A stretch of 37,806 nucleotides of DNA from Myxococcota bacterium. GTDB taxonomy: Bacteria; Myxococcota_A; UBA9160; UBA4427. Position 1 is the stretch's first letter. Every line of letters starts with the position of its first letter. Below the pieces are notes generated by a model that did no database searches, had not been told where the DNA came from, and worked only from the letters and a program-made list of their open reading frames with translations. Positions 8,527-15,553 of this stretch are shown here, in pieces. Made by a program: the position numbers and the translations under genes. The stretch covers positions 1 to 37,806 of the forward strand of contig JAQWNI010000235.1 in assembly GCA_029268645.1 (NCBI GenBank). Direction: 5' to 3'.

Positions 8527-9396
8527 GTGGACTTCAATCTGACGCTGACCTTCAACCCGCCGGATCAGTACCTGCCACTGGCCCAGGCTGCGGATGAGCT
8601 CGGCTGGCATTCCGTCAACGTCGGGGACGGATTGTTCTTCTTTGACGAGACCTCGGTCGATTACCCCTACTCGGATAGTGGTGCGCGTTATTGGAGTGCG
8701 AACACGCCCTTTCTCGATCCGCTGAGCGTCATCTGTGGCATGGGGGCGGTGACCAAGAACGTTCGATTCCTGGTCAATGTGCTGAAGCTCCCGGTTCGGG
8801 TACCCCTCTTGGTGGCGAAGCAGTGCGGGACAGCATCCTTCCTGACCGGTGATCGCGTTTCTCTGGGAGTGGGCTTGTCTCCGTGGCCGGAGGATTTTGA
8901 GATCTGCGGCTCGGATTGGAAAACTCGAGGGAAGCGTTGCGAAGAGAGCATTGAGGTGATTCGCAAAGCATTGACGGGGGACATGTTCGAGCACCACGGA
9001 CGTTTCTACGACAACCCCAATCTTTCGATCAATCCCGTCCCTTCCTCCCCGATGCCCATCATCATCGGGGGGACCGCCGATCCGGTGCTGAAGCGCGCCG
9101 CGCGGATTGCAGATGGATTCGTCTCTCCGAACACCACGGCAGACAAAATCGATGAGATGGTGAAGAAAATTCACGGTTATCGAAAGGAATACGGGACGGA
9201 TAATCGACCTTTTCGGATGATCTCCGTTGCGGTTGATGCCTTCGATCTGGACGGTCACAAGAAGCTGCAGGATATGGGAATCGATGAGTGCTGCGACATG
9301 CCGTGGATGTACTACGGACACCGCTTCAACTCGCCGGTCGATGTGAAGATCGAATCGATGAAGAAGTTCACCGACGAAGTGATCGCGAAGCTCTAG
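8527..9396 (+). CDS. LLM class flavin-dependent oxidoreductase
   Basis: A 289-residue luciferase-like enzyme closest to the one at 4604-5479. Both have RVSLGVGLSPWPED, a PIIIGG strand and an aromatic YPYS/YPYT segment near residue 46. It starts with GTG at 8527 with GAGGAG about nine bases upstream. It stands alone on the + strand, divergent from TetR, and is closed by a strong intrinsic terminator at 9442-9490, so it is probably a single-gene transcript controlled from the shared regulatory region. A second flavin or F420 reductase of nearly the same type under the same regulator suggests a partly overlapping substrate, or a step on an isomer; this is inference. Confidence 0.87.
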   Translation: MDFNLTLTFNPPDQYLPLAQAADELGWHSVNVGDGLFFFDETSVDYPYSDSGARYWSANTPFLDPLSVICGMGAVTKNVRFLVNVLKLPVRVPLLVAKQCGTASFLTGDRVSLGVGLSPWPEDFEICGSDWKTRGKRCEESIEVIRKALTGDMFEHHGRFYDNPNLSINPVPSSPMPIIIGGTADPVLKRAARIADGFVSPNTTADKIDEMVKKIHGYRKEYGTDNRPFRMISVAVDAFDLDGHKKLQDMGIDECCDMPWMYYGHRFNSPVDVKIESMKKFTDEVIAKL

Positions 9397-9714
9397 ACGA
9401 GCACCCGGAGAGTCCAATTTGGGTAACCGGGCAAGCAACACCGCGCCACGCTTTTGGCCCCTCGGGCGGGAGGCGTGGCGCGCTTTTTTTGAACGCTCGA
9501 ATGAGACCCCCGCGATTCGTCACTGGCCTGGGCGCCCCAGACCTGACCGGCGAACACAGTCCCTGCATGACGGCGGTGGGGCGGCGGATTAGGCCTCTGC
9601 CCGGGCGCCGCTGGAATGCGTTTCGTGCCCCATTTCAGTCGTCCGGGTTGGGCCTTCCCGCGCTACGCTGAGACACCCTCAGCCCCTTCGAATTCATCAG
9701 ATCAGGAGACCCCC
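9397..9714 (+). other. Intergenic region between LLM and aldehyde dehydrogenase genes
   Basis: A 318-bp gap. Its first part holds the intrinsic terminator at 9442-9490. The rest (9491-9714) should contain the promoter of the aldehyde dehydrogenase operon, but I find no convincing -35/-10 pair. An in-frame extension of the aldehyde dehydrogenase back to 9616 exists, but it has no ribosome site and a composition unlike the family. The only clear element near the end is the ribosome site CAGGAG just before 9715. Confidence 0.6.
9442..9490 (+). terminator. Rho-independent terminator after the LLM gene
   Basis: A perfect 10-bp stem (9442-9451 with 9473-9482, core GCGCCACGC/GCGTGGCGC) encloses a 21-base loop and is followed by GC and seven T residues (9484-9490). 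It begins 45 bp after the LLM stop codon and reads as an efficient + strand terminator, isolating this gene from the aldehyde dehydrogenase operon. Confidence 0.88.
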
Positions 9715-11124
9715 ATGAGTTCAGATCCGATTCAGGAAGCCCGCACCCCGAGTTTTCCCGTCGCCGAAATTGCTCCGATTGTCCAGCGTTTGCGTCAGAC
9801 CTTCGATTCTGGCCGCACCCGCCCACTGGCTTGGCGAAAAGAACAGCTAGAAGGCATTTTGGCTTTCGGTCGCGAACAGAGTGAAGCGCTGGTGGCGGCC
9901 CTGCAGGCGGATATGGGCAAGCCGGAACTCGAAGCTCGGACTTCGGATATCGGCCAGATATCAGTCGAGGCCAAGCTGGCCCTGAAAAACTTGAAGAAGT
10001 GGACGCGTCCCGAGGGCGCCGGTTGGATGCCGGTACTGGGCCGCTCTTTCGTTCAGCGCGATCCCTTGGGAGTCGTATTGATTATCGCTCCTTGGAACTA
10101 CCCAGTGGGTCTGTTGGTGTCTCCGATGATTGGTGCAGTGGCGGCTGGGAATGCCATGGTGCTCAAACCTTCGGAGGTCACACCCCGAACTTCGGCAGCC
10201 ATTGCCGAGCTGCTTCCCCAATACATCGACACCGATGCCATCGCGATCGTTGAAGGTGGTGTGGAGGAAACCTCCGCGCTCCTCGACGAACGTTTCGATC
10301 ACATTCTCTATACCGGGAACGGTTCGGTGGGGCGCATCGTCATGGAAGCGGCTTCCCGAAACCTGACGCCCGTGACCCTCGAATTGGGCGGGAAGAGTCC
10401 CTGTATTGTTGACCGCACCGCCGATCTTGCGGTCGCGGGACGCCGAATTGCTTGGGGCAAGTTCATGAATGCCGGTCAAACTTGCATCGCCCCGGACTAT
10501 ATTTTGGTCGAATCGTCGGTCGAAGAAGCGTTGATCGAGAGCATCCAAAAGGCGGTCCATGAATTTTATGGCGATGACCCGGGTCAGAGCAGCGACTACA
10601 CCCGAATCGTTAATCGTCGCCACCATGAACGCATCAGTAAATTGATGACCGGCCATTCAGTGGTTTTTGGCGGATCCAGCGATCCCGAGCGTTGTTACAT
10701 CGAACCGACCCTGCTCCGGGGCGTACCGCCGACGGCGCCCATCATGCAGGAGGAAATTTTTGGACCCGTTCTTCCTGTCCTGACCATCGAGAATCTCGAT
10801 GAAGCGATTCAGTTCGTAAATGGTCGAGAGAAGCCTCTCGCGCTCTATTTGTTTAGTCAGGACTCTGCCGCCGAGGAGAAAGTACTTTCGGAGACTACCT
10901 CGGGAGGCGCTTGCATGAACGGGACGATCCTACATATCGGGAATTCAAAGATGCCCTTTGGCGGTGTGGGTCCCAGTGGCATGGGGGCGTACCACGGTCG
11001 CCATAGCTTCGAGACATTCAGTCACCGGAAAGCGGTCTTGCGTCGCGGGATTCGTCTTGATCCGAAGATGATGTACCCCCCGTATACCAAGCGAAAGACT
11101 GACATGATCAAGAAGATGTTTTGA
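9715..11124 (+). CDS. Aldehyde dehydrogenase family protein (class 3/coniferyl aldehyde dehydrogenase-like)
   Basis: A 469-residue NAD(P)-dependent aldehyde dehydrogenase oxidising an aldehyde to its acid. Catalytic residues are visible: N128 in APWNYP, E223 in LELGGKSP and nucleophile C257 in NAGQTCIAP. The phospho-binding region reads TGNGSVGRIVM near 200-210. The length and the C-terminal segment (SHRKAVLRR...YPPYTKRK) match the class 3 fatty/aromatic aldehyde group, which often handles long-chain or phenylpropanoid aldehydes. The ATG at 9715 is preceded by CAGGAG. It is the first of a tight + strand operon: the next LLM gene begins 4 bp after its stop. It would oxidise an aldehyde produced in the pathway; the substrate is not known. 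Confidence 0.92.
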   Translation: MSSDPIQEARTPSFPVAEIAPIVQRLRQTFDSGRTRPLAWRKEQLEGILAFGREQSEALVAALQADMGKPELEARTSDIGQISVEAKLALKNLKKWTRPEGAGWMPVLGRSFVQRDPLGVVLIIAPWNYPVGLLVSPMIGAVAAGNAMVLKPSEVTPRTSAAIAELLPQYIDTDAIAIVEGGVEETSALLDERFDHILYTGNGSVGRIVMEAASRNLTPVTLELGGKSPCIVDRTADLAVAGRRIAWGKFMNAGQTCIAPDYILVESSVEEALIESIQKAVHEFYGDDPGQSSDYTRIVNRRHHERISKLMTGHSVVFGGSSDPERCYIEPTLLRGVPPTAPIMQEEIFGPVLPVLTIENLDEAIQFVNGREKPLALYLFSQDSAAEEKVLSETTSGGACMNGTILHIGNSKMPFGGVGPSGMGAYHGRHSFETFSHRKAVLRRGIRLDPKMMYPPYTKRKTDMIKKMF

Positions 11125-11128
11125 TCGG

Positions 11129-12208
11129 ATGGAATCGCTGAACGAACTCGGGTTCTACACCCTCGCCGGTGCGCCCAAGACACCACGCGATTTGATCGCC
11201 GAGGTCCAGCAAGGCGAAGCGCTGGGCCTCGGTTCTTCCTTTATTTCGGAACGCTTCAATATCAAAGAAGCCGCGACGCTCTCCGGGGCCGTGGGGGCTG
11301 TCTCAACCGAGCTGGGTATCGCTACGGCGGCGACCAACCACAACACCCGCCATCCGATGGTGACGGCATCCTTTGCGATGACGATGCATCGCTTGACGGG
11401 TGGTCGGTTTTCTCTTGGCCTCGGCAGAGGGATTGCTGCGATGTTCAACGCCTTCGGGCTCCCCAGCATCAAAACTGCGGAGATCGAAGATTTCGTTGGC
11501 TTGATGCGACGGATCTGGCGGGGGGAAGTGGTTGTTGGCCATGACGGACCGGCCGGCCGATATCCGCTCCTGACCATGGGTCCCGACTACGACGAGCATA
11601 TTCCCATGACGTTCACGGCCTTTGGGCCAAACTCGCTTGCTCTTGGAGGACGGGTGTTTGACGCCGTCGTACTCCATACGTTTTTTACCGACGAGACGAC
11701 GGCACGATGTGTAGAGGCCGTGAAGCAAGCGGCCGAAAAGGCGGGACGAGACCCTGCAAGCGTGCGTGTCTGGTCTTGTTTTGCCACAGTCGGCGATCAC
11801 CTGCCCGAAGCGATCCGACTGAAGAAAACGGTCGGTCGAATGGCGACATACCTCCAGGGGTATGGGGATTTGATGGTGAGTACGAATCAATGGGATCCAA
11901 AAGTTTTGCAACGTTTTCGCGAGGATGAGTGGGTTTCCGGTTTTCGGGGTGCGATCGATGCGACAGCCACGACGGAAGAGCTTGAGCACGTGGCTACCTT
12001 GATTCCCGATGAATGGTTGGCGGCAGCGGCAACGGGCAGCCAAGAGCGCTGCGTTGAAAAAATCCAAGGTCAGTTTGACCTAGGCTGCGACGGCGTGATT
12101 CTGCACGGCGCTAGCCCGACTGAACTTCATCCCATCGTGGAAGCGTACCGACAAGTTCGCAAGCCTGAACGCTTTGCGCATCTCTCTCGAAACCCCGCTG
12201 CGAGCTGA
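11129..12208 (+). CDS. LLM class oxidoreductase, probable F420-dependent type
   Basis: A 359-residue luciferase-like protein, longer than and distinct from the three other LLM enzymes here. It has the barrel-start pattern GFYTLAGAP, the core block TGGRFSLGLGRG, and a C-terminal GCDGVILHGASPTELHPIV. The layout resembles mycobacterial F420-dependent oxidoreductases of about 350 residues. No cofactor gene is present to confirm F420 use. It starts four bases after the aldehyde dehydrogenase stop and ends three bases before the kinase-like gene, so the three are certainly co-transcribed and probably translationally coupled. A hydride transfer on an intermediate upstream or downstream of the aldehyde is the likely role (inference). 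Confidence 0.85.
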   Translation: MESLNELGFYTLAGAPKTPRDLIAEVQQGEALGLGSSFISERFNIKEAATLSGAVGAVSTELGIATAATNHNTRHPMVTASFAMTMHRLTGGRFSLGLGRGIAAMFNAFGLPSIKTAEIEDFVGLMRRIWRGEVVVGHDGPAGRYPLLTMGPDYDEHIPMTFTAFGPNSLALGGRVFDAVVLHTFFTDETTARCVEAVKQAAEKAGRDPASVRVWSCFATVGDHLPEAIRLKKTVGRMATYLQGYGDLMVSTNQWDPKVLQRFREDEWVSGFRGAIDATATTEELEHVATLIPDEWLAAAATGSQERCVEKIQGQFDLGCDGVILHGASPTELHPIVEAYRQVRKPERFAHLSRNPAAS

Positions 12209-12211
12209 CCG

Positions 12212-13291
12212 ATGTCAACATCCATTCCGACACCCGCCGACATCGATGTGGAATTTTTGACACGATGTCTTCGTGAAGCGGGACATGCCTCTGCCCAGGT
12301 CAAAGGCTTTTCGAGCGAGCGGGTGGGAACTGGGCAAATCGGGCAATGCATCCGGTACGGGCTTGAGCTTGAGGATCCCGATGCGGATACGCCCCGCAGT
12401 CTGATTGGCAAGTTTCCTTCGGATGACCCGACCAGCCGACAAACGGGGATTCAGCTTCGCGCTTACCTAAAAGAAGTTTCGTTTTATCGCGACCTTCAAT
12501 CCCGACTTGGCATCCGCACGCCGAAATGTTATTTCGCCGAAATCGAGGGAGAAGGCCCCGAACAGATGCTCCTCCTTGAGGACTTGGCCCCTGCCGAGCA
12601 GGGGGACCAACTCTTGGGTTGCAGCCCGGAAGTGGCCCAGGCTGCTGTTTTAGAACTCGTGGGCCTTCACGCACCGAGCTGGTGCGATGCTTCGTTGAGA
12701 ACATTGGAGTGGCTGGGAGAACCGAATCCGATGATGATCCAGCTGGGGCGCGCGCTCTATTCAGTTCAGCTCGAGCCCTTCATGCAACGCTTCGAGGATC
12801 GGCTTGAAGCCGACGAGGCGCAGATCATTCGGGCGGTGGCCGAGTCAAAGGGCCCGCCTTTTGCTCTTCTTGGGGACGTCTTCAGTCTTGTTCACGTGGA
12901 CTACCGACTGGATAACATTTTGATTAATGAAGCGATCGATCCGCCGTCGATTGCGGTGGTGGACTGGCAGGGCGTTACCCTCGGCCACCCGCTGGCCGAT
13001 GTGGCCTATTTTATTGGGGCCGGTTTGCTTCCCGAAACGCGAAAGTCCGTCGAAGAAGATTTAGTGCGCGGCTATCACGATGCGCTGCAGGAAGCTGGCG
13101 TGAGCGGGTACTCTTGGCAGCAATGCTGGACGGACTACCGACGCGGGGCGTTTGCCGGTTTTGCTGTGACTGTGGTGGCTTCCGTGATGGTTCAGCAGAC
13201 CGAGCGGGGTGATGAAATGTTTACCGCGATGGCCCGCCGTCATGCTCGTCATGCCCTTGATCTTGGGGCCGAGGAGTTCCTCGCGGGCTGA
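12212..13291 (+). CDS. APH/ecdysteroid-kinase-like phosphotransferase family protein
   Basis: A 359-residue protein with the aminoglycoside/choline-kinase fold. The Brenner-type catalytic loop is HVDYRLDN at 228-235 (H228, D230, N235), the metal-binding aspartate is D251 in VVDWQG, and K67 in LIGKFPS is a candidate ATP-binding lysine. Such proteins phosphorylate small hydroxyl compounds or drugs; in actinobacterial catabolic clusters they are common, but their substrates are mostly unknown. It follows the LLM gene by 3 bp, so a metabolic kinase acting on a pathway alcohol is more likely than antibiotic resistance. Nothing in the sequence identifies the substrate. menB follows after 90 bp with its own strong ribosome site. 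Confidence 0.82.
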   Translation: MSTSIPTPADIDVEFLTRCLREAGHASAQVKGFSSERVGTGQIGQCIRYGLELEDPDADTPRSLIGKFPSDDPTSRQTGIQLRAYLKEVSFYRDLQSRLGIRTPKCYFAEIEGEGPEQMLLLEDLAPAEQGDQLLGCSPEVAQAAVLELVGLHAPSWCDASLRTLEWLGEPNPMMIQLGRALYSVQLEPFMQRFEDRLEADEAQIIRAVAESKGPPFALLGDVFSLVHVDYRLDNILINEAIDPPSIAVVDWQGVTLGHPLADVAYFIGAGLLPETRKSVEEDLVRGYHDALQEAGVSGYSWQQCWTDYRRGAFAGFAVTVVASVMVQQTERGDEMFTAMARRHARHALDLGAEEFLAG

Positions 13292-13381
13292 TTTTTAGAT
13301 CGATCCGGTTTGAATCCTCGAAGAGGACAAAGGCCTGAGGCTTCATCAGCCCGCTATTCTCCAACCGCAAGGGAGGACTTT

Positions 13382-14281
13382 ATGGTTTCGACTCTTTTCG
13401 ATTCTGATCGTTGGGAAGAGCTTTCAGGCTTCGATTTCGAGGACATCACGTATCACCGGGCTGTCGACCAAGGGACGGTTCGCATCGCCTTTGACCGGCC
13501 GGAGGTGCGAAACGCTTTTCGCCCCCAGACGGTGGATGAATTCTGTCGTGCCCTGGACCACGCCCGGATGACATCTGATGTGGGCTGTGTGCTCGTGACG
13601 GGCAATGGTCCTTCTCCGAAGGATGGAGGATGGGCGTTCTGCTCCGGGGGTGACCAGCGAATCCGCGGTCGGGATGGCTACCGATACGCCTCAGGAGAGA
13701 CCGCTGAGAGCATCGACCCCGCTCGCAGTGGGCGGCTCCACATCCTGGAGGCCCAGCGGTTGATTCGCTTTATGCCCAAGGTGGTGATTGCAGTGGTACC
13801 CGGATTTGCAGTGGGCGGTGGCCACAGTCTTCACGTGGTCTCCGACTTAACCATTGCCAGTCGCGAGCACGCGGTCTTCCGTCAAACAGACACGGATGTG
13901 GCGAGCTTTGACGGCGGTTTTGGCTCCGCGTATCTCGCCCGTCAAGTGGGCCAGAAGTTTGCTCGGGAGATTTTCTTTCTTGGCCAGCCCTATAGTGCCG
14001 AGGAAGGGCACCGCATGGGAATGGTGAACCGCGTGGTACCCCATGCTGACCTTGAGTCGGTGGCGCTTGAGTGGGCGGCGGAGATCAATACGAAGAGTCC
14101 AACCGGCCAAAGAATGGCCAAATTTGCACTGAATCTCATCGACGACGGCCTAGTCGGTCAGCAGGTTTTTGCGGGCGAGGCCACGCGCTTGGCCTACATG
14201 ACCGACGAGGCGCAAGAAGGTCGGGATGCCTTCTTGGAGAAGCGGCCTCGGGATTTCTCTCGTTTTCCCTGGTACTACTGA
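13382..14281 (+). CDS. menB: 1,4-dihydroxy-2-naphthoyl-CoA synthase (MenB), crotonase superfamily
   Basis: A 299-residue crotonase-fold protein with full MenB signatures. RPEVRNAFRP lies near 39-48 and the oxyanion segment FCSGGDQ at 86-92. It has QTD with D170, SFDGG at 175-179, and the C-terminal tyrosine region LAYMTDEA. MenB closes the second ring of menaquinone by an intramolecular Claisen reaction on succinylbenzoyl-CoA. The aspartate D170 in place of glycine marks the bicarbonate-independent type, as in Mycobacterium tuberculosis, to which the whole sequence is strikingly close from memory. The ATG at 13382 has GGGAGG upstream; an earlier in-frame ATG at 13310 does not. No other menaquinone gene is nearby, so it may be the genome's MenB or a copy used on another beta-keto ring substrate. 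Confidence 0.9.
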   Translation: MVSTLFDSDRWEELSGFDFEDITYHRAVDQGTVRIAFDRPEVRNAFRPQTVDEFCRALDHARMTSDVGCVLVTGNGPSPKDGGWAFCSGGDQRIRGRDGYRYASGETAESIDPARSGRLHILEAQRLIRFMPKVVIAVVPGFAVGGGHSLHVVSDLTIASREHAVFRQTDTDVASFDGGFGSAYLARQVGQKFAREIFFLGQPYSAEEGHRMGMVNRVVPHADLESVALEWAAEINTKSPTGQRMAKFALNLIDDGLVGQQVFAGEATRLAYMTDEAQEGRDAFLEKRPRDFSRFPWYY

Positions 14282-14289
14282 TCGGGGGC

Positions 14290-14333
14290 GTGTCCGACTT
14301 TTCACCGAGACGCTGAAGCGTGCAGTCGGACAC
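14290..14333. terminator. Nested hairpin between convergent menB and acyl-CoA dehydrogenase genes
   Basis: A perfect 9-bp inverted repeat, GTGTCCGAC (14290-14298) and GTCGGACAC (14325-14333), encloses a second 5-bp hairpin ACGCT-GA-AGCGT (14310-14321). It lies in the 69-bp gap between two convergent stop codons, where a bidirectional terminator is expected. There are only three T residues after the stem on the + strand and no U-tract on the - strand, so intrinsic termination may be weak. Confidence 0.5.
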
Positions 14334-14350
14334 TTTGAACGCGACTTGGT

Positions 14351-15469
14351 TCAGAGCCCCACTCGGTTCGCCAGGCTCTCTCGGTGCTGCGCGGCGTCCC
14401 CGAAAAGAAGATCGCTGGCCTTTGCCCGCTTGAAGTACAGATGGACCGGTAACTCCCAAGTGAACCCCATGCCGCCGTGAATTTGGATCGTCTCCGCCGC
14501 AGCGTGGAAAAACGCCTCTGAACAGGCGGATTGCGCCAAGTCAGCCATCTCGAGAAAGTCATCCTCTTGTTCGGCGGCGGCAAAGCAGGCCGCATAAGCA
14601 GCGGATCGTGCGAATTCTGTCTCCACCAACATGTCCGCACACTTGTGCTTGATGGCTTGGTAGGAGCCAATGGGCCGGCCAAACTGGAGACGGGTCTTGG
14701 CATATTCCACAGCGGTTTCGAGGCACCACTGGGCTCCGCCCATTTGTTCTGCTGAGAGGGCGGCGGTTGTGAGAGCCAAGACGCGCTCAAAATTGGCCGA
14801 CTGATCACCCGCACTGATGAGTTCTGCAGGGGCGTCTTCGAAATGAAGCTGGCTGATTTTGCGGGTGAGGTCGAGGGGCGGGACTGCCTCGCGCCGAAGG
14901 CCGGGTGCTTCAGGGTCGACTCGAAAGAGCGACAGACCCGAGTCGGTCCGTGCGAGAACCAAGATCACTTGGGCGGAGCCACCGTCCAAAACCCATGTTT
15001 TTTCGCCACTGAGCGTCCATTGATCGCCTGATCGCGTGGCGGTCATTTCGAGTCCTTCAATGTCCCAGCGACCGTTGGGCTCGGCGTGGGCCACGGCCGC
15101 GACCATCCGACCGGCCGCGATTTCGGTCAGGAGCTCCTTCTGGCTTTTTTCGTCCGCGCAATGCATCAGTGCATTGGCGGCGAGAACAGCAGTACTTAGG
15201 TAGGGCGAGCAGAGAAGGGCTCTCCCCATTTCTTCCATTACGACCAGAAGTTCGACATAGCCGTATCCGGCGCCGCCGAATTCTTCGGGGATGATCAGCC
15301 CAGCAAGACCCATCTGTTCGGCCATCTGAGTCCAAACATCCGGGTCGTATCCCCGCTCTGTCGACATCTGCTCGCGTACAGTGGCTTCGTCAGAGCATTC
15401 ATTCAAAAAAGCTCTCAGTGTTGCCCTGAGTTCTTCGTGTTCGTCGGTCAAGCTCATTTCAATCGGCAT
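14351..15469 (-). CDS. Acyl-CoA dehydrogenase family protein
   Basis: A 372-residue acyl-CoA dehydrogenase expected to introduce an alpha,beta double bond into an acyl-CoA using FAD. The N-terminal helical domain is followed by LIIPEEFGGAGYGYVE, the beta domain with LSGEKTWVLDG, and the C-terminal helical domain with TRLQFGRPIGSYQAIKHKCADM and IQIHGGMGFTWE. The C-terminus (KRAKASDLLFGDAAQHRE) lacks the YEGT-type glutamate of straight-chain enzymes. The ATG at 15469 has AGGAAAA upstream. It follows the second acyl-CoA dehydrogenase by 84 bp on the same strand. Such adjacent dissimilar pairs are known to form alpha2beta2 enzymes for branched or steroid side-chain acyl-CoAs in actinobacteria; that assembly here is inference. 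Confidence 0.9.
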   Translation of the reverse strand: MPIEMSLTDEHEELRATLRAFLNECSDEATVREQMSTERGYDPDVWTQMAEQMGLAGLIIPEEFGGAGYGYVELLVVMEEMGRALLCSPYLSTAVLAANALMHCADEKSQKELLTEIAAGRMVAAVAHAEPNGRWDIEGLEMTATRSGDQWTLSGEKTWVLDGGSAQVILVLARTDSGLSLFRVDPEAPGLRREAVPPLDLTRKISQLHFEDAPAELISAGDQSANFERVLALTTAALSAEQMGGAQWCLETAVEYAKTRLQFGRPIGSYQAIKHKCADMLVETEFARSAAYAACFAAAEQEDDFLEMADLAQSACSEAFFHAAAETIQIHGGMGFTWELPVHLYFKRAKASDLLFGDAAQHRESLANRVGL

Positions 15470-15553
15470 GATTTTTCCTGAGGTCGCCCAATGGGCGGCT
15501 TGTCTGAGTGCACTCGGAGGAAGGTGGTCCGTTCCGCCGAGTCCAAGGCGGTT

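Noticed and set aside
8314-9441. Open frame continuing the TetR gene upstream for another ~375 codons, antisense to the LLM gene
   Set aside because: The TetR fold begins at the ATG at 8313, which has a ribosome site; the extension has no family pattern and mirrors the codon bias of the LLM gene at 8527-9396.
9616-9714. N-terminal extension of the aldehyde dehydrogenase
   Set aside because: No ribosome site at 9616 and residues unlike the family; the ATG at 9715 follows CAGGAG and gives the usual length.
12212-13291. Antibiotic resistance gene
   Set aside because: The APH fold is shared by many metabolic kinases, and the 3-bp spacing within a catabolic operon gives no support for a resistance role.
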